From contig CAMJFV010000017.1 of NCBI GenBank assembly GCA_946405045.1, positions 1 through 15,412 on the forward strand: 15,412 nt of DNA. Reading direction: 5' to 3'. Numbering within the stretch: the first letter of the stretch is position 1; each line of letters starts with the position of its first letter. The DNA comes from an uncultured Bacteroidales bacterium (lineage in GTDB: Bacteria; Bacteroidota; Bacteroidia; Bacteroidales; Paludibacteraceae). Below the pieces are notes generated by a model. That model did no database searches. It was not told where the DNA came from and saw only the letters and a program-made list of their open reading frames with translations. This document shows, one piece after another, positions 1 through 7,799 of this stretch. The translations under genes were made by a program, and so were the position numbers.

Positions 1-1
1 C

Positions 2-1138
2 GCCAACCTTTCATACTTGCAGATGGGATGGTATATCGACCAGATGCAGAAGGATGCATACAATTCTAAGGCTATTCCTATGTCGATGAAGAGCAAAGAT
101 TATTCTAATGGCAAATTAGACGTTGCATATATCGACAAGAGAATCGACAAAGAAATGACAATTGACGAAGGATTCAAATACCTACTTGACAAGCGTACAG
201 CTAAGCAGCTTGGATACAGAGAAGGTATTGACGTTCTTCCAACAACAAAACTTGTTCAGCACGTCGACAAAGATGCTGTGATAGCTGCCGGACTAGCTAC
301 AGCTAACGACACTGCCCGCATTTTGAAAGACACAGTGATGATGGTCAACGAGCCTAATCCAAATAACGGAGGAAAGGTTGAGCCTCATTTGAAAAGAGTC
401 ATAATGGATATGACCGAGAAGAGAATCGAGGACATCAAGATTGACTTGAGCAAGAAGAGCTACCTTGGCAAACAAGATTTGTTCATACTTGACATCATCC
501 GTTCAAACAAGGATTGGAAGACACCTATCTACTTCGCTGTCACAGTCGGCAGAGACAGTTATCTAGGTCTTGACCAGTATCTTGAGCTTGAGGGAATGGC
601 ATACCGTTTGGTTCCATACAAGTCTCAGGGTGGTGTCAATACAGAGGTGATGTACGACAACATGATGAATAAGTTTGAATGGGGTAACGTAAGTCAGCCA
701 GGCATTTACATGGATGAGAACAACTGCCGTATGGCAAGAACATTCCGTCACATGTTCGTACGTCTTGCTTCTGAACTTGCTGAAGAGGGCAAGAAAGACA
801 AGGCAGTCGAAGTGCTTGACAAGTGTATGAAGGAAATTCCTACATACAACGTGCCAGCAGACCTGACTTCATGTAACATCGCACATCTGTATGCGAGTCT
901 TGGAGAGAATGAGAAAGCAGAAGCCATCATCGACGAGATCTTCGAAATCTGCAAGCAGTATAGAGTATGGAACAAGAATCTTACAAAAGAGCAGAGAAAA
1001 TCGGCTTCTGAGGATATCAACGAACGCTTCGACATGATGAGATACGTTGCTGCAACAGCATCAAAAGCATGCAGCAGAGAGAAAGCTGATGAAATTCGTA
1101 AAGAAGCAGAAGATTTCTATCAGGAGGTAGAGCAATAA
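2..1138 (+). CDS. GT117/DUF2723-type membrane protein, C-terminal part (5' end outside window)
   Basis: The reading frame is open from base 2 to the TAA at 1136-1138 and gives 378 residues. No plausible start lies here, so the gene begins upstream of the window. The opening residues (NLSYLQ..WYIDQM) and the stretch around 140-225 (FILDIIRSN, TPIYFAVTVG, YLELEGMAYRLVP) are as I recall them from Bacteroidota DUF2723 proteins. These are now grouped as glycosyltransferase family 117 and related to eukaryotic TMEM260 protein O-mannosyltransferases. The visible part is the soluble, presumably periplasmic C-terminal region; the catalytic membrane domain would be in the missing N-terminal part. The last 130 residues are helical and TPR-like (LASELAEEGKKDKAVEVL, then IAHLYASLGENEKAEAII). 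The deacetylase gene follows after 9 nt, which suggests one operon. The family call rests on remembered motif similarity; the glycosyltransferase role is inferred from the family. Confidence 0.75.
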   Translation, partial: ANLSYLQMGWYIDQMQKDAYNSKAIPMSMKSKDYSNGKLDVAYIDKRIDKEMTIDEGFKYLLDKRTAKQLGYREGIDVLPTTKLVQHVDKDAVIAAGLATANDTARILKDTVMMVNEPNPNNGGKVEPHLKRVIMDMTEKRIEDIKIDLSKKSYLGKQDLFILDIIRSNKDWKTPIYFAVTVGRDSYLGLDQYLELEGMAYRLVPYKSQGGVNTEVMYDNMMNKFEWGNVSQPGIYMDENNCRMARTFRHMFVRLASELAEEGKKDKAVEVLDKCMKEIPTYNVPADLTSCNIAHLYASLGENEKAEAIIDEIFEICKQYRVWNKNLTKEQRKSASEDINERFDMMRYVAATASKACSREKADEIRKEAEDFYQEVEQ

Positions 1139-1147
1139 AAGTTCACG

Positions 1148-1765
1148 ATGATTATAGAACAACCGCCACGTCTGTTCAGGGCATTTTTCCCCTGCACAAC
1201 GTGGCGAATAAAAAAAGAGAAAGAGAAAACCGTATATCTGACATTCGACGACGGTCCAATCCCTGAAGTGACGGAATGGGTGCTTGACACACTTGACCGC
1301 TATAATGTCAAAGCGACTTTCTTCTGTGTTGGAGATAACGTCCGCAAACATCCAGACATCTTCAAGAAAGTGTTGGAAAGAGGGCACAACGTCGGCAACC
1401 ACACCTATAATCATCTCCGTTCGTGGGGCACTTCAGCAAAACGCTATTGCGAAAATGTGGAGAAAGCAAACCAACTCATTCATTCTCCGCTGTTTCGCCC
1501 ACCACACGGGATCATTCGTCCGACCACTATCTTCTATCTCAAGAAGAGATACAAAATAGTGATGTGGGATGTGGTGACAAGAGACTACAACAAAGATCTC
1601 TCACCAGATGACATCTTCAACAAAGTGAAGCAATACACCAGAAACGGATCAATCATTGTCTTCCACGATTCGCTGAAGGCAAGGAAAAACATAGAAGGAG
1701 CATTGCAAAAAAGTATTGAATGGCTTCTCAACGAAGGCTATTCATTCAAAAAAATAGAATATTAA
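1148..1765 (+). CDS. NodB-type polysaccharide deacetylase family protein
   Basis: A 205-residue protein with the carbohydrate esterase 4 (NodB) motifs in order. TFDDGP at 32-37 supplies the catalytic base Asp34 and metal ligand Asp35. HTYNH at 85-89 supplies metal ligands His85 and His89. RPPHG at 117-121 is motif 3, with His where Tyr is commoner. Trp140-Asp141 is motif 4, and IIVFHDS at 169-175 has the motif 5 His173. The family removes N- or O-acetyl groups from glycans in a metal-dependent reaction. No signal peptide is visible: the N-terminus reads MIIEQPPRLFRAFFPCTTW, so the enzyme may act in the cytoplasm or at the inner face of the membrane. Its substrate cannot be told from sequence. 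It lies 9 nt after the GT117 gene and 42 nt before purD. The metal ligands are all present, so it should be active. Confidence 0.9.
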   Translation: MIIEQPPRLFRAFFPCTTWRIKKEKEKTVYLTFDDGPIPEVTEWVLDTLDRYNVKATFFCVGDNVRKHPDIFKKVLERGHNVGNHTYNHLRSWGTSAKRYCENVEKANQLIHSPLFRPPHGIIRPTTIFYLKKRYKIVMWDVVTRDYNKDLSPDDIFNKVKQYTRNGSIIVFHDSLKARKNIEGALQKSIEWLLNEGYSFKKIEY

Positions 1766-1768
1766 ATC

Positions 1769-1792
1769 ACTCGCTGAGAATATCAGTCGAGT
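1769..1792 (+). other. Intercistronic hairpin between deacetylase gene and purD
   Basis: ACTCG-CTGA at 1769-1777 pairs with TCAG-T-CGAGT at 1783-1792, leaving a GAATA loop and one bulged T. An A-run follows on the plus strand, not a T-run, so this is not a standard intrinsic terminator for the plus genes. It may stabilise or separate the mRNA upstream of purD, and it sits a few bases before the purD translation start. Confidence 0.35.
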
Positions 1793-1807
1793 AAAAAAAG
1801 GAAATAG

Positions 1808-3106
1808 ATGAACGTACTAATATTGGGAAGCGGAGGTAGAGAGAATGCCTTGGCTTGGAAGATTAGAGAAAGCAAGAAAGTTGACAATCTTTTCGTCGCG
1901 CCAGGTAATGCTGGAACAGAACTTCTAACAAGAGAGGTGAATGGAAAGACTGTAGGTTGTAAGAACGTGGCCATGAAAGCCGACGATTTCGACTCAATCA
2001 AGAAATTCGTGCTTGAAAACGACATCGAAATGGTTGTTGTAGGTCCAGAGGATCCTCTTGTAAAAGGTATCTACGACTACTTCAAAAATGACGCTGCTCT
2101 TAAGAGCATCAAAGTGATCGGTCCTTCTAAGGAGGGTGCAAGATTGGAAGGAAGCAAAGACTTCGCCAAAGCATTCATGATGCGTCACAATATACCAACT
2201 GCAAGATACAAGAGTTTCACTAATGAGACTATCGAGGATGCATTTGCATTCCTTGCAGAGTTGGAGGCTCCATACGTGCTTAAAGCGGATGGGTTGGCAG
2301 CCGGCAAAGGTGTGCTTATCCTCAACACATTGGAAGAGGCTAAGGCAGAACTTAAGACAATGTTGACTGGTAAGTTTGGAGATGCCAGCAAGACAGTTGT
2401 CATCGAGGAATTCTTGTCAGGAATCGAATGTTCAGTATTCGTACTTTCAGACGGAAAGAACTACAAAGTGCTTCCAGTAGCAAAAGATTACAAGCGAATT
2501 GGAGAGGGAGACAAAGGTCTTAACACTGGAGGAATGGGAGCAGTCTCACCAGTTCCATTTGCCGACAAGACATTCATGAAGAAAGTTGAGGAGCGAATCA
2601 TCATCCCAACAGTGGAAGGATTGGCAAAAGAAAACATCACATACAAAGGTTTCATCTTCCTTGGTTTGATCAACGTCAAGAACGAGCCAATGGTAATTGA
2701 ATACAACGTACGTATGGGAGACCCAGAAACAGAGGCTGTCATGCTTCGTGTCAAGGGCGACTTGGTTGACGCATTCGAGGGTGTAGCCGCTGGAGATTTG
2801 GACAAGCGCACACTTGAAGAAGACGAGCGTACTGCAGTCACAGTGATGTTGGTTTCAGGTGGTTATCCAGAAGAGTATGAGAAAAACAAAGTCATCACAG
2901 GACTTGACAAAGTAAAAGACTCTATTGCATTCCACGCAGGAACAAAAATGGTCGATGGCAAAGTTTTGACAAACGGAGGACGAGTAATCTCAATCAGTTC
3001 ATACGGTGCGACAAAGGCAGAAGCACTAGCAAAGTCTTTCGCTAACGCACAGGTAATCGACTTCGAGAAGAAATACTTCCGTCGCGATATTGGATTCGAC
3101 CTATAA
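1808..3106 (+). CDS. purD: Phosphoribosylamine--glycine ligase (GARS)
   Basis: A 432-residue protein, the normal length for PurD. It joins glycine to 5-phosphoribosylamine using ATP, the second step of de novo purine synthesis, in the cytoplasm. The N-terminal domain opens with MNVLILGSGGRENALAWK. The ATP-grasp domain shows LKADGLAAGKGV at 158-169, the loop GEGDKGLNTGGMGAVSP at 232-248 and EYNVRMGDPETEA at 298-310, the last holding the metal-binding Glu and Asn. The C-terminal domain includes TVMLVSGGYPEEY. The ATG at 1808 fits the conserved MxVLxxGxGGRE start. The gene is 42 nt after the deacetylase and is followed by a perfect GC palindrome. Its neighbours have no link to purine synthesis, so the placement looks like housekeeping clustering, not a pathway operon. 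Confidence 0.97.
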   Translation: MNVLILGSGGRENALAWKIRESKKVDNLFVAPGNAGTELLTREVNGKTVGCKNVAMKADDFDSIKKFVLENDIEMVVVGPEDPLVKGIYDYFKNDAALKSIKVIGPSKEGARLEGSKDFAKAFMMRHNIPTARYKSFTNETIEDAFAFLAELEAPYVLKADGLAAGKGVLILNTLEEAKAELKTMLTGKFGDASKTVVIEEFLSGIECSVFVLSDGKNYKVLPVAKDYKRIGEGDKGLNTGGMGAVSPVPFADKTFMKKVEERIIIPTVEGLAKENITYKGFIFLGLINVKNEPMVIEYNVRMGDPETEAVMLRVKGDLVDAFEGVAAGDLDKRTLEEDERTAVTVMLVSGGYPEEYEKNKVITGLDKVKDSIAFHAGTKMVDGKVLTNGGRVISISSYGATKAEALAKSFANAQVIDFEKKYFRRDIGFDL

Positions 3107-3120
3107 ATCAAAATCAATAA

Positions 3121-3140
3121 GGGCGGGGTTAACCCCGCCC
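3121..3140. repeat. Perfect 20-bp GC palindrome after purD
   Basis: GGGCGGGGTTAACCCCGCCC is a perfect palindrome: an 8-bp GC stem with a TTAA loop, starting 15 nt after the purD stop. The plus strand downstream reads AATAAAAAATAAAAG, so there is no T-run and it is not a textbook Rho-independent terminator. It may still end or attenuate transcription or protect the purD mRNA 3' end. Together with the preceding TAA it shares the string TAAGGGCGG (3118-3126) with the inverted repeat at 9807-9970. Confidence 0.7.
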
Positions 3141-3162
3141 AATAAAAAATAAAAGAGAGCAG

Positions 3163-4167
3163 ATGTACAACGGTAGTTTTCAAGACAAAGTCAAACCATC
3201 GGTGGTCGCATATATCGTAACTGTATGCGCGGCTCTCCTTTTGTGGCTAATTCCATTCGACGCGACATTCTTCCTGTCGAAAGCAGGGACACTCAGATTC
3301 ATGTCGTTAATGGACAACCTGATAGAGATTCCAAACATATTAACCTACTGGGTTAATTTCGTATGCATTCTGCTGATTGGTTTTACATTAACAATCATCA
3401 ACAGTACATTCTCTCTTTTGAGAGCTTCTACAATTCTTCCTTCAATACTATGTATTTTTGTATTGATTATATCGCTTGAAAAAGAGAGCATCAACTATGG
3501 CTATTTCCTTACATTGATTGAATTGGCAATCATCGCGTCAGCATTCGCATTGTCAGAAAGCTACAATGAACTGCATTCTTTCAATATCGGTGGACTCATC
3601 ACAATTGGTTCGGTTGTATACACACCATTCTCTCTCAATGTGATTCCAGTTGTTGCATTTCTATACTTCAGCAACCGTATGCAGTTGAAAAGTATATTAA
3701 GCATCATAATTGGAGGATTGACAATAGCTATTTATGCAGTAGCAGGAATCTATCAATTAGGATACTTTGAAGGAATGTCATGGACTGCAACACCAAGTTT
3801 CAGTCTTAACGATTTTTCTGAATTTGAAAATTTCGGAAGATTCAGCAAACTATTCTACGGATATTTTCTGCTCTTTGTCTTTGTCTGCACAATGCGACTG
3901 TCTAGCCACTACAGCAACAAAAGCATTCAGCAGAGAGGTAAATTTTCATTATTAGCGGTGATCATCATGCTTGCCATATTCTTCGCAGTAGCGATGAATT
4001 ACGGATTTGAATCGATGTTGAGTACAATCATCACACTCGGCACATTCTGCATAGGTGGAGCAGTGACCCTATTCTACAAACGAGAACTAATCATCACATG
4101 GATGTACCGCTTGTTTGTATTGTTTGCAATAGGCTACTTAATCGTGAAACTGATCGGAATAGAATAA
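3163..4167 (+). CDS. Polytopic inner-membrane protein of unknown function
   Basis: A 334-residue, strongly hydrophobic protein with about ten likely membrane segments, roughly at 14-31, 62-80, 91-105, 113-131, 142-170, 177-198, 230-245, 262-278, 285-304 and 313-330. There is no signal peptide separate from the first helix. A short polar stretch at 205-228 (PSFSLNDFSEFENFGRF) probably lies in a loop. I recognise no catalytic motif. It resembles in general build the multi-pass proteins of unassigned function (for example DUF6427-like) that are common in Bacteroidota, but I cannot confirm a family. The next gene starts 1 nt after its stop, so the two are probably translationally linked, and both are membrane proteins. 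The start is ATG, preceded by AGAGAGCAG. Confidence 0.85.
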   Translation: MYNGSFQDKVKPSVVAYIVTVCAALLLWLIPFDATFFLSKAGTLRFMSLMDNLIEIPNILTYWVNFVCILLIGFTLTIINSTFSLLRASTILPSILCIFVLIISLEKESINYGYFLTLIELAIIASAFALSESYNELHSFNIGGLITIGSVVYTPFSLNVIPVVAFLYFSNRMQLKSILSIIIGGLTIAIYAVAGIYQLGYFEGMSWTATPSFSLNDFSEFENFGRFSKLFYGYFLLFVFVCTMRLSSHYSNKSIQQRGKFSLLAVIIMLAIFFAVAMNYGFESMLSTIITLGTFCIGGAVTLFYKRELIITWMYRLFVLFAIGYLIVKLIGIE

Positions 4168-4168
4168 T

Positions 4169-4627
4169 ATGGATTTGTCTTGGCTTGCAGAATACGGATG
4201 TTGGGGACTGTTTATAGCAGCATTTTTGGCAGCGACAGTTCTTCCGTTACCATCTGAAGCAGTATTCTCAATTGTTTGGGCCTCAGGAGCAAATACATAC
4301 AAAGTATTGACAGCCGCCATTCTTGGCAACACACTCGGAGCCATGACCTGCTATGCGCTAGGTTATCTCGGAAAGACAGAATGGCTGACCAAATATTGTG
4401 GTCTGGATGAAGCCAAAGTAGAAAAGGCAAAGAAATGGGTACAACAGCGAGGCATCTGGCTTGGATTCTTTTCATTCACACCTGGTATTGGAGATTTCAT
4501 CGTCATGGCACTCGGATTGATGCGTTCACCTTTTTGGGGAGTATTATTCTGGGTTTTATTCGGAAAGACGGTGAGATATTTAGTTTGGCTCGCAATTACG
4601 TACGGAACATTTAGTTTAATCAATTAA
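4169..4627 (+). CDS. YqaA/DedA-like small membrane protein
   Basis: A 152-residue protein resembling the YqaA branch of the DedA/VTT (SNARE-associated) superfamily. The first segment carries the motif FLAATVLPLPSEAVF at 19-33, typical of YqaA and DedA proteins. GNTLGAMTCYALGYLGK at 53-69 forms the next segment. An amphipathic stretch follows (EAKVEKAKKWVQQRG, about 81-95). GIGDFIVMALGLMRSPFW at 106-123 is the second half of the conserved re-entrant core, and a final helix ends near 148. Members of the wider superfamily act in lipid translocation and envelope stress tolerance; the exact substrate here is unknown. It is sandwiched in a tight run with 1 nt before and 3 nt after, next to another membrane protein and a lipoprotein, which fits an envelope role. 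Confidence 0.85.
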   Translation: MDLSWLAEYGCWGLFIAAFLAATVLPLPSEAVFSIVWASGANTYKVLTAAILGNTLGAMTCYALGYLGKTEWLTKYCGLDEAKVEKAKKWVQQRGIWLGFFSFTPGIGDFIVMALGLMRSPFWGVLFWVLFGKTVRYLVWLAITYGTFSLIN

Positions 4628-4630
4628 CAT

Positions 4631-5923
4631 ATGAAATTACGCAATTTATTACTATACATCTCTGCATTCACATTGGCAGCAATAAATTCAAGTTGTAAGG
4701 ATGACGAAGAGACTGACAATCCAGACCCAAGAATTCGTCGAGTCATCTTTTCCCAGCTAGGATCCAATGTCGAGTTTAATGTCAATGACGTCGAAGCTAA
4801 AATATTCAACTATGATTCTTTGGCATATGGCACGAGAGTGGACTCTTTATACCCAAGCATCTATCAATACTCCGACAACAAAATAGCCATTCAATACTCG
4901 TATGACGGAATCAATTTCTTTGATTTCAGAAACACAGTGGCAATGGATTTTTCCAAACCAGTAAAAATCATTTCCACCAACACAAAGAACAATTCCAAAA
5001 AGGAATACACATTGGAAGTACGTGTGCACAAATATGATGTGGATGCATTTCAATGGACAAACACAGGAGTCATCTCTGGTTTGGAAGAAGCAATTCTTTC
5101 TCAGAAATCGATAATGCACAACGATTTGATGTGGCAGTTCTATCAGACAGACAACGCATGCAAAGTAGTGACATCCAAAGATGGTGCACAGTGGCAAAGC
5201 AGCAGCGTCGAAGCTCCAGAAACTTTAGAATTATCTACACTCTGCAATATCGATGATTCTCTATTTGTTCAAGGCAAATCTGGAGCAATATATGCGGCAA
5301 ATTTCACAAGTCTGCAGTTCAATAAGTTTGAGGCAATCACCAGTGGTCAATTGCTTTACTCTCTCAACAAACAAATATGGATTCTTGACGGTAGAGAAAT
5401 CAAATCATATAGCAAAAATGGACAATCTAAAATATCACAACCAGTTCATGAAGAATTTGTCGTTGATACAGTTTGTTCATTCACTGCTCCAAGTGGAAAC
5501 ACAGTCCTTGGCTATCTTTACGCTAAAAAAGGCGACAAAGCGGAAATATGGGGAGCAGACAGATATGGCAACATGGAGTGTTTGACAAACACATCAGCAG
5601 GTATTCCATATTTTGATAAAGCTATCACTTTTGCATTAAACAATAGCACACTTGGCATTCTTGGAGGAATCTCTGCAGATGGCAAATATTCAACAACATG
5701 CTACACTTCAAGCAACAGCGGTTTGTCGTGGGCAGTCGATCAACATAAAGACCTTACCAACACGGTAGGGGCATTGGCAGATGCAGGATTATTCCAGATA
5801 GGAAACAAAGGTGAATTTATTCTGATCGGCGGAAAGACAGACAATGGTCAAAGCAACAAAGTTTGGATACTTCGTCTAAAAAAACTACTTCTGGATGAAG
5901 CGTTTCTTAACAAGATAAAATAA
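4631..5923 (+). CDS. DUF6242-like lipoprotein, probably surface-exposed
   Basis: A 430-residue protein with a lipoprotein signal: positively charged start (MKLR), hydrophobic core 6-18, then N-S-S-Cys22. The -3 residue is Asn, not the usual Leu, which weakens the lipobox but is tolerable in Bacteroidota. After the Cys comes KDDEE, matching the K-(D/E)2 lipoprotein export signal described in Capnocytophaga for sending lipoproteins to the cell surface. Residues 35-135 form a beta-rich N-terminal domain (YDGINFFDFRN, KEYTLEVRVHKYDVDAFQW) that I recall from DUF6242 proteins. Residues 140-415 have repeated blade-like strands (SKDGAQW, SNSGLSW, GKGEFILIGG-like), fitting a beta-propeller. Four D-(S/T)-hydrophobic sites (62-64, 71-73, 209-211, 279-281) match the Bacteroides O-glycosylation motif. 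The function is unknown. It is 3 nt after the YqaA-like gene and 1 nt before mnmG. Confidence 0.82.
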   Translation: MKLRNLLLYISAFTLAAINSSCKDDEETDNPDPRIRRVIFSQLGSNVEFNVNDVEAKIFNYDSLAYGTRVDSLYPSIYQYSDNKIAIQYSYDGINFFDFRNTVAMDFSKPVKIISTNTKNNSKKEYTLEVRVHKYDVDAFQWTNTGVISGLEEAILSQKSIMHNDLMWQFYQTDNACKVVTSKDGAQWQSSSVEAPETLELSTLCNIDDSLFVQGKSGAIYAANFTSLQFNKFEAITSGQLLYSLNKQIWILDGREIKSYSKNGQSKISQPVHEEFVVDTVCSFTAPSGNTVLGYLYAKKGDKAEIWGADRYGNMECLTNTSAGIPYFDKAITFALNNSTLGILGGISADGKYSTTCYTSSNSGLSWAVDQHKDLTNTVGALADAGLFQIGNKGEFILIGGKTDNGQSNKVWILRLKKLLLDEAFLNKIK

Positions 5924-5924
5924 A

Positions 5925-7799
5925 ATGAAATTCAATTTCGATGTCATAGTTATTGGTGCCGGTCACGCAGGTTGCGAGGCGGCATCTGCAGCAGCCAACC
6001 TTGGTTCGCAGACACTTCTCATCACGATGGATATGCACTCTATCGCACAGATGAGCTGCAACCCTGCAGTGGGAGGTATCGCAAAAGGACAGATTGTCAG
6101 AGAGATTGATGCGATGGGCGGACAGATGGGTATCGTCACAGACCTTACCGCCATCCAGTATCGTATGCTCAACAAATCAAAAGGTCCTGCGATGTGGAGT
6201 CCACGTAGCCAGTCGGACCGTCAGCGTTTCTCTGAAAAGTGGAGAAGTCTGCTTGAGAACACCGACAACCTCTGTATCTGGCAAGACATGGCAAATGAAT
6301 TATTGTTTGAAGGCAAATCTGTATGCGGTGTACGCACTGCACTCGGTGCTGAATTCAAAGCTAAAGCGATCGTGATCACTGCCGGCACTTTCCTTAGCGG
6401 ATTGATGCACTGCGGCAAACAGCAGATAAAGGGAGGTCGTATCTCAGAACCAGCGTCTTATGGTATAAGCGAGCAATTGAGAGATAAAGGAATAAACGTA
6501 GGACGTATGAAGACAGGAACTCCTGTCAGAATTGACGGCCGTACAATCAACTTCGATGAACTTGCTCCACAAGACGGAGACAACGACTTTCACAAATTCT
6601 CATACCTTGATTTCAAGCCACGTCCGCTAAAACAGCGTCCGTGCTTCATCACATACACAAATGAGCAGACCCACGAAATCCTTCGTGCAGGATTGCCCGA
6701 ATCTCCACTATACAATGGTCAGATTCAAAGTATAGGACCTCGCTACTGTCCAAGTATCGAGACAAAGATTGTGACATTTGCGGATAAGAACCAGCACCAG
6801 CTGTTTCTTGAACCAGAAGGTGAGACAACCCAAGAATACTATCTAAACGGTTTTTCATCTTCACTTCCGCTCCATGTGCAGCTAAACGCGCTACGCACCA
6901 TCAAAGGTTTGGAGAATGTACAGGTGTACCGACCTGGTTACGCAATCGAATACGACTATTTCGATCCTACTCAGCTCAACCCAACTTTGGAAAGTAAGCT
7001 CGTAGACGGACTTTTCCTTGCCGGACAAGTAAATGGTACGACAGGATACGAAGAGGCCGCAGGACAGGGCTTAATGGCCGGAATCAACGCACATTTGAAG
7101 TGCAATGGCAACAAGGAATTTGTATTGTCGAGAAATGAGGCCTATATCGGAGTACTTATCGACGATTTGATCACCAAAGGAGTGGACGAGCCATACCGTA
7201 TGTTCACGTCGAGAGCAGAATATAGAATACTGCTCCGTCAAGACGATGCAGATAGCCGACTAACTCGCAAATCATACGAAATCGGTCTTGCACGTAAGGA
7301 GCGCGTCGACCTGCTGACACAAAAAGAGGATGAGATCAACAGATTGAGAGAATTCACGTCGACATTCTCTATCAAACCTGCTTTGATAAATCCATTCCTT
7401 GAGACACAGGGCACTTCCCCACTCCGTGAAGGATGCAAACTGGTGGATTTGGTCAACCGTCCGCAACTCTCTTTCGACTCATTGCGTCAGGCCATTCCTG
7501 CATTACAGGAGACAATCGACAAGATACCAAACAGACGTGAGGAAATTGTAGAAGCGGCTGAGATCCAAATCAAATACAGTGGATATATCACTCGTGAGCA
7601 ACAGATAGCAGACAAACTTACGCGTCTTGAAAATATCAAGATAAAAGGCAAATTCGACTATATGTCGATCAAGACGATCTCAACAGAGGCTCGCCAGAAA
7701 CTAACACGTATTGATCCAGAGACAATCGGTCAGGCAAGCAGAATATCAGGAATCAGTCCAAGCGACATCAACATACTATTAGTTCTTTTGGGAAGATGA
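5925..7799 (+). CDS. mnmG: tRNA uridine-5-carboxymethylaminomethyl modification enzyme MnmG (GidA)
   Basis: A 624-residue protein of normal MnmG length. With MnmE it adds the carboxymethylaminomethyl group to U34 of certain tRNAs, using FAD, NADH and methylene-tetrahydrofolate, in the cytoplasm. The FAD-binding Rossmann motif is VIVIGAGHAGCEAA at 7-20. The signature MSCNPAVGGIAKG runs from 43 to 55. GPAMWSPRSQSDR at 87-99 corresponds to the usual GPAxxxPRxQxDR. GPRYCPSIETK at 271-281 contains Cys275, the counterpart of E. coli Cys277. RPGYAIEYDY at 336-345 and the second FAD motif FLAGQVNGTTGYEEAAGQG at 364-382 follow, then the helical C-terminal MnmE-binding domain. It starts 1 nt after the lipoprotein stop, and its TGA overlaps the ATG of the ABC-F gene. 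Confidence 0.98.
   Translation: MKFNFDVIVIGAGHAGCEAASAAANLGSQTLLITMDMHSIAQMSCNPAVGGIAKGQIVREIDAMGGQMGIVTDLTAIQYRMLNKSKGPAMWSPRSQSDRQRFSEKWRSLLENTDNLCIWQDMANELLFEGKSVCGVRTALGAEFKAKAIVITAGTFLSGLMHCGKQQIKGGRISEPASYGISEQLRDKGINVGRMKTGTPVRIDGRTINFDELAPQDGDNDFHKFSYLDFKPRPLKQRPCFITYTNEQTHEILRAGLPESPLYNGQIQSIGPRYCPSIETKIVTFADKNQHQLFLEPEGETTQEYYLNGFSSSLPLHVQLNALRTIKGLENVQVYRPGYAIEYDYFDPTQLNPTLESKLVDGLFLAGQVNGTTGYEEAAGQGLMAGINAHLKCNGNKEFVLSRNEAYIGVLIDDLITKGVDEPYRMFTSRAEYRILLRQDDADSRLTRKSYEIGLARKERVDLLTQKEDEINRLREFTSTFSIKPALINPFLETQGTSPLREGCKLVDLVNRPQLSFDSLRQAIPALQETIDKIPNRREEIVEAAEIQIKYSGYITREQQIADKLTRLENIKIKGKFDYMSIKTISTEARQKLTRIDPETIGQASRISGISPSDINILLVLLGR

Noticed and set aside
1061..1414. 117-codon minus-strand open frame across the GT117/deacetylase junction
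   Set aside because: It overlaps two supported genes in antisense, and the Phe/Leu-rich tail is what the A-rich junction would produce by chance.
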